This document shows, piece after piece, positions 15,047 through 23,500 of a stretch of DNA of 64,000 nucleotides. The notes beneath the pieces were generated by a model, which made no database searches, was not told where the DNA came from, and was given only the letters and a program-made list of their open reading frames with translations. Source of the DNA: Oscillospiraceae bacterium (GTDB lineage: Bacteria > Bacillota > Clostridia > Oscillospirales > UBA929); assembly GCA_009777475.1 (NCBI GenBank), contig WRLU01000002.1, positions 62,001 to 126,000 on the forward strand, given 5' to 3'. The position numbers and the translations under genes are program-made. Position 1 is the first letter of the stretch. Every line of letters begins with the position of its first letter.

Positions 15047-16510
15047 ATGCAGGCCGCTATGTATCTCCGCAAATCCCGGGCGGAAGAGAACGAACCGATC
15101 CAGGAAACCTTAAAGCGGCATAAAAAAATACTCACCTCGTTTTCAATTGAGCAGAGTATTGAAATTATTGCGGTATATGAAGAGGTTGTCAGTGGAGACA
15201 GCCTGTTTTCTCGTCCACAAATACTAAAATTGCTTGAAGAAGCAGAGCGGTATCAAGCTGTTCTCTGTATAGATATAGATCGTTTAGGTAGGGGTAACAT
15301 GAAGGAACAGGGCATTATTTTAGAGACCTTGAAAAATGCGAATGTAAAAATTGTAACACCTAATAAAACCTATGATTTGAACAATGAATTAGATGAAACC
15401 TATAGCGAATTTCAGGCATTTATGGCACGGCAGGAACTCAAATTAATACGTAGCAGAATGCAGCGAGGAATCCGTAAATCCGCGGAGGAAGGGTCACACA
15501 TGGGACCTGCTCCATACGGATACAAAAGCGCACGCATTGGAAAAGCAGCTACACTGGAAATTATACCAGAGGAAGCTGAAATTGTACGACAGATTTTCAG
15601 GATGTACACCGAAGAGAATAAGGGACCGGGTTCGATTTCTTTTACATTCAGGACACAGGGAATAACCGCTCGAAAGGGAGGAGCCTGGCATATGGCTTCT
15701 ATTCGGAGAATTTTATCCAATCAGGCTTATACCGGTAAGGTAGTGTATGGAAAACTCATGCGTGACAAAAAAGACAAGGAAAAAGTTGTCTTCCGTCCGC
15801 TTGATGAGATTCTTATTTCGGATGGCTTGCACCCTGCTATCATTGAGCAAGAGGTATTTGACCGAGCCCAGACTATCCGGGAAAGCCGATATCTGCCGCC
15901 TCAAAATATATATGGTGAAATCAAATATCCATTTGCCGGACTGCTGAAATGTTCAGTGTGCGGATTGGCCATGAGTCGTTTCCCTTATAAAGAATATGAA
16001 TACGTTCTTTGCAGAACACGAGGCTGTGTAAGAATGTGCAATATGAAGCTTGTCGAGAGGGGAGTGCTGTCTCAGTTAAAATTGGAGCTGGATAGAATTA
16101 CTCCTATTGCCCCTGAAGCACGGCGCGATGATGAACTGCATATTTCTATAACCGTTTTGCAGGGGGAAGCTGACCGCTTGAATATGCAAAAGCAAAAGCT
16201 GTATGAATTTTTAGAGGATGGTACATATACCTCATCTGTTTTTAGAGAGCGGATGTCATTGACAGAAAAAAAGATTACGGCAGCATTAGGGGAGCTTTCA
16301 AGATTACAAGAGAAAGAAAAGAATATGTCAAAAGCATCCCAGGATTTCATTCCTGTAATTCACAGTGTGCTGCAAAGCTATGACCAGGCGACCCCTGCTC
16401 AAAAAAATGAAATGCTCAAAAAAATCATCAAACGCATTGATTATTACAAAGGGAAGGAGGATCCCCCGAAGGTTTTTGATATTCAGGTATCTTTTCTTGA
16501 CATTGAATAG
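15047..16510 (+). CDS. Large serine recombinase B
   Basis: A 487-residue homologue of recombinase A, equal in length and sharing 'MQAAMYLRKSRAEEN'. Features: Ser10 nucleophile in 'YLRKSRAEE', 'DIDRLGRG', the recombinase domain with 'AEEGSHMGPAPYGYK', a zinc ribbon ('CSVCG' and 'CRTRGC', about 305-330), a coiled coil (about 370-430) and a basic tail. The sequence has diverged from A over most of its length, so it should recognise a different attachment site. Its 3' end lies about 125 bases from attachment junction 2 (16634), making it the likely enzyme for that insertion. No lesion is seen. Confidence 0.93.
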   Translation: MQAAMYLRKSRAEENEPIQETLKRHKKILTSFSIEQSIEIIAVYEEVVSGDSLFSRPQILKLLEEAERYQAVLCIDIDRLGRGNMKEQGIILETLKNANVKIVTPNKTYDLNNELDETYSEFQAFMARQELKLIRSRMQRGIRKSAEEGSHMGPAPYGYKSARIGKAATLEIIPEEAEIVRQIFRMYTEENKGPGSISFTFRTQGITARKGGAWHMASIRRILSNQAYTGKVVYGKLMRDKKDKEKVVFRPLDEILISDGLHPAIIEQEVFDRAQTIRESRYLPPQNIYGEIKYPFAGLLKCSVCGLAMSRFPYKEYEYVLCRTRGCVRMCNMKLVERGVLSQLKLELDRITPIAPEARRDDELHISITVLQGEADRLNMQKQKLYEFLEDGTYTSSVFRERMSLTEKKITAALGELSRLQEKEKNMSKASQDFIPVIHSVLQSYDQATPAQKNEMLKKIIKRIDYYKGKEDPPKVFDIQVSFLDIE

Positions 16511-16511
16511 T

Positions 16512-16590
16512 GTGGAAGGCATGGAAAACCTTTTGCGTTGGACAAGGCTCACACACCCTTGCCATGTGGGACGAACAACAACACCTAGCG
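16512..16590 (+). repeat. Element-end repeat, copy 1
   Basis: TGTGGAAGGCATGGAAAA followed by CACCCTTGCCATGTGGGACG and an AACAACAAC run. It is an imperfect copy of 16847-16920. Both flank the inverted gene fragment at 16634-16753 and point the same way, so they probably belong to the ends of two related elements. Confidence 0.55.
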
Positions 16591-16633
16591 GGCGGGGGTG
16601 GGCGTATCCATTTAAAGAGCATATATATATTAT

Positions 16634-16753
16634 TACATCAATGTAGACCCAAATCAATTCTGCCTTGCGACATTTTACATTGATTGACTTATCAACTATC
16701 TGCTGGCCGTGAGGCGTGAGGTAAACACGAATATCCTCGAGGCAGTCTTTATC
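16634..16753 (-). pseudogene. Middle fragment of the shattered clostridial gene
   Basis: Exactly 40 codons, reading 'DKDCLEDIRVYLTPHGQQIV' onward to 'ELIWVYIDV', in inverted orientation relative to the other two fragments. Its first codon GAT completes the codon cut at 4612, and its last 12 bases (TACATTGATGTA) are the first 12 of the C-terminal fragment at 34536. Beyond both ends the sequence is unrelated to the gene. The reconstructed protein is 286 residues long. Confidence 0.8.
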
Positions 16754-16771
16754 AGGAGTATGTGCGAGATA
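16735..16771 (-). other. Attachment-site junction 1, inverted partner (attR-like)
   Basis: The GA core is at 16752-16753 (TC on the plus strand). Bases 16754-16771 form the second element half-site, whose complement mirrors the half-site at 4614-4631 in 14 of 18 positions. The gene half-site here is inverted relative to 4612, so recombination between the pair would invert the 12 kb between them and restore the N-to-middle junction. Confidence 0.65.
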
Positions 16772-16819
16772 GAAGAATAATCCCTCGTGGATGCTATCAG
16801 TCCGTGAGCCAAGCAAAAT
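16754..16819 (+). repeat. 66-base element-end repeat, copy 1
   Basis: Starts at the attachment core and runs away from the gene fragment. It matches 19890-19955 at 63 of 66 positions, same orientation. The repeat includes the attachment half-site. Confidence 0.8.
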
Positions 16820-16846
16820 AAGCCCCGCAAAAATACAGGCATAGGC

Positions 16847-16920
16847 AATGTGGAAAGCGTGGAAAACTCCTGCCGGAGTTTACGCACCCTTACCACATCG
16901 GACGGTAACAACAACGGCAA
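16847..16920 (+). repeat. Element-end repeat, copy 2
   Basis: TGTGGAAAGCGTGGAAAA followed by CACCCTTACCACATCGGACG and AACAACAACG, an imperfect copy of 16512-16590. No gene is supported between here and the promoter at 17008. Confidence 0.55.
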
Positions 16921-17007
16921 CGCATCTATTTATTTATAAAAACAGGAATCAGGTCTGGACAATTAAAGTTTCAACCCAACGCAGGTTTGGGGAAATAAAT
17001 TTTTCTG

Positions 17008-17036
17008 TTGAAATCCTCAATGTCTTGTAGTATACT
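17008..17036 (+). promoter_or_regulatory. Promoter of the restriction-modification locus
   Basis: TTGAAA, 17 bases, TATACT, about 50 bases upstream of the vsr-like frame. Confidence 0.6.
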
Positions 17037-17085
17037 GTCTTTGGCGACCTGTGCAGTGGCTTCCAAACTATGGAGGGTATTGGCG

Positions 17086-17544
17086 ATGGTAAAGTCCAAA
17101 AGAACCGAAGAAGAACAGCGGCGATATAATATGAGCCGCATAAGGAGCAGCAATACCAAGATTGAAATAGCTATTAGAAGGGCTTTGTGACATGAGGGTA
17201 TCCGTTATCGGAAAAACGATAAAATGCTTCCCGGAACACCGGATATTGCCATCACAAAATATAGAATCGCCATATTCTGTGATGGCAAGTTCCGGCATGG
17301 GAAAGATTGAGACGATAAGAAACCTAAAATCCAAAGCAACCGAGAATACTGGATTGCCAAGATTGAGCAGAACATGACCCGCGACAGAGAAACGGACAGG
17401 CAGTTATACGGTATGGGCTGGATGGTTTTGCGTTTTTGGGGCAAGGAGATTCAAAAATATCTGCCTGATTGCGTGGAAGAAATTAAGGAAACCATTTTTC
17501 AAATGAAGATAGCCAGATATGATTCAATAGAATCTTTTTCCTAA
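17086..17544 (+). pseudogene. vsr: Very-short-patch-repair-type endonuclease with two in-frame TGA
   Basis: One continuous frame of 152 codons matches Vsr-like endonucleases: 'YNMSRIRSSNTKIEIAIRRA', 'PGTPDIAITKYRIAIFCDGK', 'FRHGKD', 'NREYWIAKIEQNMTRD', 'MGWMVLRFWGKEI'. It is interrupted only by TGA at codon 35 (17188) and codon 75 (17308). In relatives both positions are Trp ('RRALW' and 'HGKDWD'), so each is explained by one TGG-to-TGA change. Vsr nicks at T:G mismatches formed by deamination of methylated cytosine, and it typically lies next to a C5 methyltransferase, as here. TGA is used as a normal stop elsewhere in the window, so this is most likely a recent pseudogene. Confidence 0.85.
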
Positions 17545-17584
17545 AATAATAAATGCAGAAATTATTGAGAGAGGAGGCCGCCCT

Positions 17585-18775
17585 ATGTCTATGCAAGACT
17601 TGAAATTTATTGACCTTTTTGCCGGAGCGGGCGGCCTTTCCGAAGGATTAGCTGAGGCAGGATTTCATGGTTTGTTTTCAAACGAAATTGTCCCGGAGTA
17701 CGCACAGACATATCAACGCAATCACCCAAGTACAAAAGTTGTAACGGCAGATATTAGGGTTCTCGACCCGGAGCAAATTAGGAAAGAACTGAACATAGAA
17801 AGGGAAGAACTTGACCTCATTGCGGGCGGGCCTCCGTGTCAAGGTTTTTCAATCAATGCCCCTGTCAGAAGCACATCGGATGAGCGAAATCATCTATTCA
17901 AAGAGTATCTTCGCTTTGTGGATACCTTTGCTCCAAAGGCCATTTTAATAGAGAATGTTCCGGGGCTTGTTTCTTTTGAGGATGGGGCTACGCTTCATGC
18001 AATCCTTGACGCATTGGCTGACTTAGGATATGGAGCCGAGGTTCGGATTTTGGGAGCAGCTTATTACGGCGTTCCGCAAATGAGATGGAGGACTGTCATC
18101 GTTGGCCTTCGTGGAAAAAATCTTCCTTCATCGGTTTACCCGGAGCCAGTATTCCATGCACCCATCCGCCCCAACTTCACAGCAACGTTTGAAGGCCAAT
18201 CATTGATAAAAACGCCAACACCTGAAACAGATTCAAAATTTGTTACAGTCCTTGATGCTATTGGCGACCTTCCCCCATTAAAAAATGGGGAGCAAGGAGA
18301 AAAGATAAAACAATATCCAAACGGCCCAAGTTGCGATTATCAAAAACGGGCACGTACAGGTTCAACAGGCGTAATAAATCATGAAGCGCCGAGATTAACG
18401 GAGATAAACCTAACGCGGATGAAATACATAAAGCCGGGTGGAAACTGGACGGACATCCCAAACGATTTATTGCCAAAGGGTATGCAAAGAGCCAGAAAAT
18501 CAGACCATACAAAAAGATATGGAAGGGTTGACCCGGATGGTCTGGCCTCCACTATTATGACCAAATGTGATCCGCATTGGGGAGCCTTTTTCCACTATGA
18601 TCAAGACCGGGCATTTACAGTTCGCGAGGCGGCAAGGATTCAATCATTTCCTGACCATTTTGTTTTTACGGGAACACAGGCGCAGCAATTCGCCCAAGTT
18701 GGAAATGCCGTCCCCCCATTGTTGGCAAATGCGATTGGGCTTTCAATAAAATCTGTTTTGACGGAGGCTATGTGA
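17585..18775 (+). CDS. DNA (cytosine-5) methyltransferase
   Basis: A 396-residue C5 methyltransferase. Motif I 'FIDLFAGAGGLSEG' binds S-adenosylmethionine; motif IV 'GGPPCQGFS' carries the catalytic Cys; motif VI 'ENVPGL', motif VIII 'YYGVPQMRWRT' and motif X 'QVGNAVPPLLA' follow in order, with a short target-recognition region between about 200 and 320. GAGAGGAGG lies upstream of the ATG. It protects host DNA from the endonuclease encoded next; the start codon of that gene overlaps this stop (TGATG). No lesion seen. The target sequence cannot be read from the gene, although NotI-type partners recognise GC-rich sites. Confidence 0.95.
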   Translation: MSMQDLKFIDLFAGAGGLSEGLAEAGFHGLFSNEIVPEYAQTYQRNHPSTKVVTADIRVLDPEQIRKELNIEREELDLIAGGPPCQGFSINAPVRSTSDERNHLFKEYLRFVDTFAPKAILIENVPGLVSFEDGATLHAILDALADLGYGAEVRILGAAYYGVPQMRWRTVIVGLRGKNLPSSVYPEPVFHAPIRPNFTATFEGQSLIKTPTPETDSKFVTVLDAIGDLPPLKNGEQGEKIKQYPNGPSCDYQKRARTGSTGVINHEAPRLTEINLTRMKYIKPGGNWTDIPNDLLPKGMQRARKSDHTKRYGRVDPDGLASTIMTKCDPHWGAFFHYDQDRAFTVREAARIQSFPDHFVFTGTQAQQFAQVGNAVPPLLANAIGLSIKSVLTEAM

Positions 18776-19683
18776 TGGCGGGTTATATCACGGAATTTTT
18801 CGGCTACCGTGCCGAGGACAAATCAGAAACGGCATTGAAAGCGGCGGCAAATAGGCTTTGTCCGTTTTTAGGAAGCCAATGCACAAAAATTCTTTCGCGC
18901 GATAACAGCATTGCCGGGGTTTGCGCCATCAGGCAAAAAACGGCGGGGATGCCGAGTGTCATTTGCTGTCCCATCCGTCTTTATGTCGAGGATTATAAAA
19001 TGCTGGGTATTATTTCTCGAAACGCTTTTAACCAAGATTTGAAGCTGTATGCGGGGCGTGTTGCTGTGGAAAAGGCCAAAACTGAAAACGGTGCTGTCGC
19101 TGTCTTTGGACAAGGTTGGGGCGGGGAATTGCGGCTTCCCCAAAGAGAAGGTACAGGCTCTTATTTTGTTGATTGGGTTTTGGCTCGTTTAGATGGTGAT
19201 GGCAATCTTGTCGAGTTTACGGCTATCGAGGTTCAGACTATTGACACCACAGGCAATTACAGGACAGCAAGGGAAATACTCCTTCAAAAGCGGGGGATTG
19301 TGTCCGATACAGTAGGCTTCAACTGGGAAAACGTATCCAAGCGGATTATCCCGCAAATTATTTACAAGGGACAAGTCCTTCAGCGTGAAGATTTATGCAA
19401 GACAGGCTTATATTTCGTATGCCCAAATCCAATTTATGAACGAGTTCTAAGGCGGCTTGGCGGGAAAGAAAGAATCCCGAAGTTTCCGACACAACCAGCA
19501 TCTATACACTTTGTTTCCTACGATTATACGGATGCGGAAAATGTTGACGGAACAACCCGACCGCTTGATATTATAGAAGAACATTGCACCACGGTTTACA
19601 AGATACAGGAAGCCTTTTCGGCTATGAATCTGCCGGAGGGGAATGTTTACCGGGATGCGATTATGCGGTCGCTGTATAATTGA
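18775..19683 (+). CDS. NotI-like restriction endonuclease
   Basis: About 302 residues matching the NotI family layout: 'YITEFFGYRA' start, a cysteine set ('CPFLGSQC', 'GVCAIRQK', 'VICCPIR') like the iron-binding domain of NotI, then 'GGELRLPQ' and a PD-(D/E)xK core in 'FVDWVLARLDGD' and 'FTAIEVQTIDTTGNYR'. NotI itself has 'SFDWTLAEV' and 'VLEIQTMDFHGSY' at the same places. I use ATG 18775 (GGAGG seven bases upstream), overlapping the methyltransferase stop, instead of GTG 18772. It should cut unmethylated DNA at the methyltransferase's target. No lesion seen. Confidence 0.85.
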   Translation: MAGYITEFFGYRAEDKSETALKAAANRLCPFLGSQCTKILSRDNSIAGVCAIRQKTAGMPSVICCPIRLYVEDYKMLGIISRNAFNQDLKLYAGRVAVEKAKTENGAVAVFGQGWGGELRLPQREGTGSYFVDWVLARLDGDGNLVEFTAIEVQTIDTTGNYRTAREILLQKRGIVSDTVGFNWENVSKRIIPQIIYKGQVLQREDLCKTGLYFVCPNPIYERVLRRLGGKERIPKFPTQPASIHFVSYDYTDAENVDGTTRPLDIIEEHCTTVYKIQEAFSAMNLPEGNVYRDAIMRSLYN

Positions 19684-19700
19684 AAGGAGCTGGCATCGCA

Positions 19701-19889
19701 ATGTTAAAAGGAACTTTTCAAAATTGTTATGGACTTTCAGATTTTCATATGCAGGATATTCCGTTTGCAAGCAACGGAAAGGAAAATCGTGCAGTAATTT
19801 ATGCGCCTAATGGAATAATGAAAAGTTCTTTAGCCAAGGTGTTCGATGATATTTCAAAAAAGAAGAAATCCTCTGATAGGATATTTTAA
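19701..19889 (+). pseudogene. Truncated AAA ATPase
   Basis: Begins just after the endonuclease gene with GGAG upstream. About 60 residues remain, including a P-loop-like 'APNGIMKSSLAKVF'. The frame is cut at 19889, exactly where a 66-base element-end repeat begins, so an insertion or recombination removed the rest. Such ATPases accompany restriction and anti-phage loci. Confidence 0.7.
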
Positions 19890-19955
19890 AGGAGTATAGG
19901 CGAAATAGAAGAATAATCCCTCGTGGATGCTATCAGTCCGTGAGCCAAGCAAAAT
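19890..19955 (+). repeat. 66-base element-end repeat, copy 2
   Basis: Matches 16754-16819 at 63 of 66 positions. It joins the truncated ATPase on the left to a nuclease-family remnant on the right. The two bases before it are AA rather than TC, so it is not a simple copy of junction 1. Confidence 0.8.
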
Positions 19956-20100
19956 GCGACATTGTAAACCGAGTGATTGAATCGAAGGAGGGATTAGCCG
20001 TGGCAGGAGAAGTATTGATGAGCATAAGCAAAGACGAACGTGAACAGGCTATTTTCCGCAGCCGCCGTATGTATCAATCCGACCGTGATGCAGGGGGTGC
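19956..20100 (+). pseudogene. C-terminal remnant of Rpn/PD-(D/E)xK nuclease-family transposase
   Basis: Reads 'VNRVIESKEGLAVAGEVL', 'SISKDEREQAIFRSRRMYQSD', the typical C-terminal part of Rpn-type recombination-promoting nucleases common in gut Clostridia. The catalytic domain is absent. The frame runs into antisense DNA of another fragment and stops at 20137. Confidence 0.6.
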
Positions 20101-20202
20101 CTCGGTGTGCATCGGCTCCGCCGCCGACACAGGCTGACTGATGAATTGCAGGGCGGGATTGGTTTCCCTGCTCAAGTCTTCTCTGAATGTTTTTTTAGGC
20201 AT
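20074..20202 (-). pseudogene. N-terminal fragment of a small ribbon-helix-helix family gene
   Basis: ATG at 20202 with GAGGAGG upstream reads 42 codons: 'MPKKTFREDLSRETNPALQF' and 'PVSAAEPMHTEAPP'. This N-terminus is known from small clostridial element proteins that continue into a ribbon-helix-helix domain, which is missing. The cut lies in the overlap with the Rpn remnant, so two element scraps were joined here. Confidence 0.55.
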
Positions 20203-20351
20203 AATTTATATCCTCCTCTGCTTCCGCAATAAAAGCGGCATAGTCAGACGATGTTTGTCAAGGAGTTTTTTCAACACTGGATTCAGAATCCGGGCAACAT
20301 TGACAAGACCACCCCATTGTTTTTTGTACGCCTGTATTGGGCGGTTACAAC
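20203..20351. other. Junk between element scraps and terminator
   Basis: Open stretches exist on both strands without starts or recognisable motifs. Confidence 0.35.
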
Positions 20352-20392
20352 AAAGAGTAAAAGCCCCCCTCCATCCTAGTTCGATGAAGGGG
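20352..20392 (-). terminator. Terminator of the surface-protein gene
   Basis: Minus strand: GCCCCCCCCTTCATC, seven bases, GATGGAGGGGGGC, then TTTTACTCTTT. It lies after the in-frame extension of the surface-protein gene. Confidence 0.75.
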
Positions 20393-20416
20393 GGGGCGAT
20401 TGTTTGGTCTGAACTG

Positions 20417-20581
20417 CTAGGTTATCATCGCCTTGGCACTGGCGGCTTTGTTCCCCTTTTTGGGAACCGCCATCCAGAATGTGTAGGTGTCGCCGTCCGT
20501 TATCGTCTGAGTGCCGCCGGAGGTCTTTAGCTGGGCCGGCTCATCATTGATGCCGATGTATGTGCTTGCTTTGTGTTGTGC
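20417..20581 (-). pseudogene. In-frame coding extension beyond the TAG of the surface protein
   Basis: After the TAG at 20582 the same frame stays open for 54 codons, reading 'KASTYIGINDEPAQLKTSGG' and 'DGDTYTFWMAVPKKGNKAAS', then ends at TAG 20417, just before the terminator. The composition looks like surface-protein sequence. It is either a former C-terminal part cut off by a nonsense mutation or the tail of another protein fused by deletion. Confidence 0.5.
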
Positions 20582-23500
20582 CTAGCGTTTTTTCCACTTG
20601 GCGTAGAGGGTCACCTTTTTGGCTTGGGTTTTCTTGATGCTAGTCATTTTCTTCCCGGTCAGTTTCTTTTTGGAAAACCAACCTTGGAATTTATATCCTT
20701 TGAGGGTGGGTTTAATTTTCTTAAAGTTTTTCCTGGAAATCCCCTTGCCGTAGGTGAATTTTGTCACCCGCAGTTTTTTTGCCAGCTTGCCTTTGTTGAG
20801 CGTGTAGACAATCTTAAATGTCTTAGCTTGGAACCGGGGTTCGATGCCGGGTTTGGTCGGCTTATAGGTGGCCGCTTTAAACACCCTAACCTTGCCATCG
20901 TACCATCCTAGGAACGTATATCCGGGTTTGGCCTTGGCGGTGTAGCTTCCATCGGGGTTTACGGTGATAGTGCCTTGGGCCTTGGGCGGGGCTTTGGGCT
21001 TGACGGATCCCGGCGCAGCACTGGGTGGTGTACTTGGTGCAGCACTGGGGGGCGGCGTTGGTGACGGCAGTGGCGTTGGCGATGGCAGTGGTGTTGGTGT
21101 CGGAAGCGGTGTTGTAATGGTGAACGTACCCGTTGCCGTGCCGATTCTTGTGGCGTCCTCGAAAGTTGCTCTCACTGTATATGTTCCCGCACCAAGCGGC
21201 TTATTGTTTGTGCCGAGAGTTCCTGTGCCCGCTATGTAGGTGTATGTCCATGTGCCGTCGTCAAGACCTGTCGCCGGGGTGCAGTCAATTTCTGCACCTG
21301 TGTACTCCGCACTGCCGGGGGTAAAGTTGATACTGCCGCTTACATCGGTTTTGTTACTAAAGTTAAACGTATAAACAGTCCCGGCAACAGCTCCGTCGCG
21401 GACAGCAAATGAATACGCTGTAGGTATGCGGCTTACCGTAAGCAGTCCTGTCGAGGCATCATAGGTATAATCGTCCGGACTGCCCCAAGGATTTGATGTC
21501 AAAGTAGTAGTCGAAGCAGCCACAGCAACGGAAGCCGGCATTGTATCAAACAGAATCGTGAGAGGCCGCTCCGTAGATTTCGCAATCCCTGTGTTGATGG
21601 TTGACAGACTTGAGTAAGTAACGATTACATCTGTGAGAATGACTCTGAGTGTGATTACAGAGTCAGCCGGGCTGTCTGTGCCGTCAACGTAAGTTTCGCC
21701 CATTGGATTCCATTCTACATCAAACTCATATTCATTTGCAGTGAGAGTTTCCAAAAAGTCGTTCTTGAATGTGATTGTATCTGTGCCTGTGGTGTAGTCG
21801 TCCTCTGTAATACCGTTGCCTGTGATTGACTCAACTGTGTTGCCGTTCATGGCAATATTAACGGTTAAATCCCGTGAAGAACCAATCGGATACGTTGCTT
21901 CTGCTTCCAAGCCGCTGTCGGTGAACACCACAACGCCGCTGTCGAGGAGTATCGCAGGATTTCCCGCAAAGTCTGTTACACGAACATACAGTACAAACTT
22001 TTCGGTTGCATCTGCGGTGAGCGAATCGTCCTCTGCCCAAGCGTTGATGGTTTGCGGGTTGGCGATTTCCTCTGGTGCCCTGTAATACTCGATTTTTGCC
22101 ACGCCGGAGCCGCTGTCTGCTGCTTGAATGGTCACGTCAACCGTATCTTTGAAGAACAGACCGAATGTAACTGTGTTGAGGAACGAACGGAACGCATTGT
22201 CTCTATACTGCACCGTTGCGGTCGGGGCGGTTTTGTCGATTTTGTAAGTTTCGGTTGCCTGTGCCGATATATCGCCTGTATCGGTATATCTTATCCATTC
22301 TCTTAAATAAAATGTCGCACTGCCGTTATCGGTATCGTCTGAATAGGAAATGCTAACGGACCAAGTTATACCGTCTTTGCTGATTTCATAGTCGATGTCA
22401 AAACTACTCGTTGCTGTAATTACAAAATCGCCGTTAGTCCAGCCGTTGTTTAATTCCGTAGTAGTGTAGTGTATGCCTTTTACGGCTTTGAAATAACTCG
22501 GTATAATCTCGCCGTTTGCGAAAGTCGGCTGTACAGCCGGGGCGGTGTACTTCCATGAATCAGCACCTTCGATTCCGAAACCAGTCGCTGTGACCGCCCA
22601 CGTTCCCACGTTCGGGCTTACGAAATTCACCGTGCCGTCCTTGACAATTACGGTATCGCCGCCTATTACACCGCTCAAAGTGGGTGCGGTTGCGATTGTT
22701 GCGGCGGTATTGCCGCTGATAAATTCTCTGTCGCTCACCGTGCCGTCTGCGTTCCATGTGAGGAGTTTCTTGTCGATGGCAAAGTTTTTGCTGTCGCTGC
22801 CCACATGGGTTGCACTGACAAGGGTTGCTGTTACGGTGTATTCGCCCGGCAGGGTGGGTTTTTCGTTGGAATTGTAGGGGGTATTGTTTGCCATTGTTCC
22901 TGTGTAGCGGAAAGTGAATGTGCCAACATTGCCCGCCGCCGCTTCTGCACTCGGGTCGCCGAGAGTTTCGCCGTAAGTTATATCGGCGGGAGCGGTGACG
23001 GTGACGGTGGTTGAGGGTTTTTCCACATTCACCCCAAACGCCGCTGTGGTAAAACTAACCGGGATTCTTCCGTTTGCAAGCGTTCCTTTGATAGTAAGTG
23101 TGAGGTCGCCGTTGTAATCCCCTGTAAGCGTGACTTCGTTATTCTCAAGCACCGCCTTGACGTTACTGTTATTCGAGGTCACGGAGGTAACAGTCAACTC
23201 GTTGTGGAATGTCGCCGTGACAGACTTGTGCGAAACGTCTTTGTTGTAGGTTTGACTCAGCACAGGTACGCCGTCGAGTTGGAACAGGTTTGTGCCGAGG
23301 ATGAAAGAACTCGTACTTGATGTTCGTATTTTTGCTAGGTTGTTTCCGGTGTAGTAGACAACGCCGTTGTCACCCACTTTATGAATACCGCCGTTGGCGA
23401 TTGTCCCGCCGGAGAGGTAGATTGTCGGATTGCCTCTCGAGTTAACCACTCGGTTGGCCGTATTCGTGTTCTCGATGGTACCGCCGTTGATGATGATGGC

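Noticed and set aside
17086..17544. Genome-wide reading of TGA as Trp
   Set aside because: TGA ends several intact genes here, for example the methyltransferase at 18775 and the gene at 22, and Trp is normally TGG. The two TGA codons concern only one gene.
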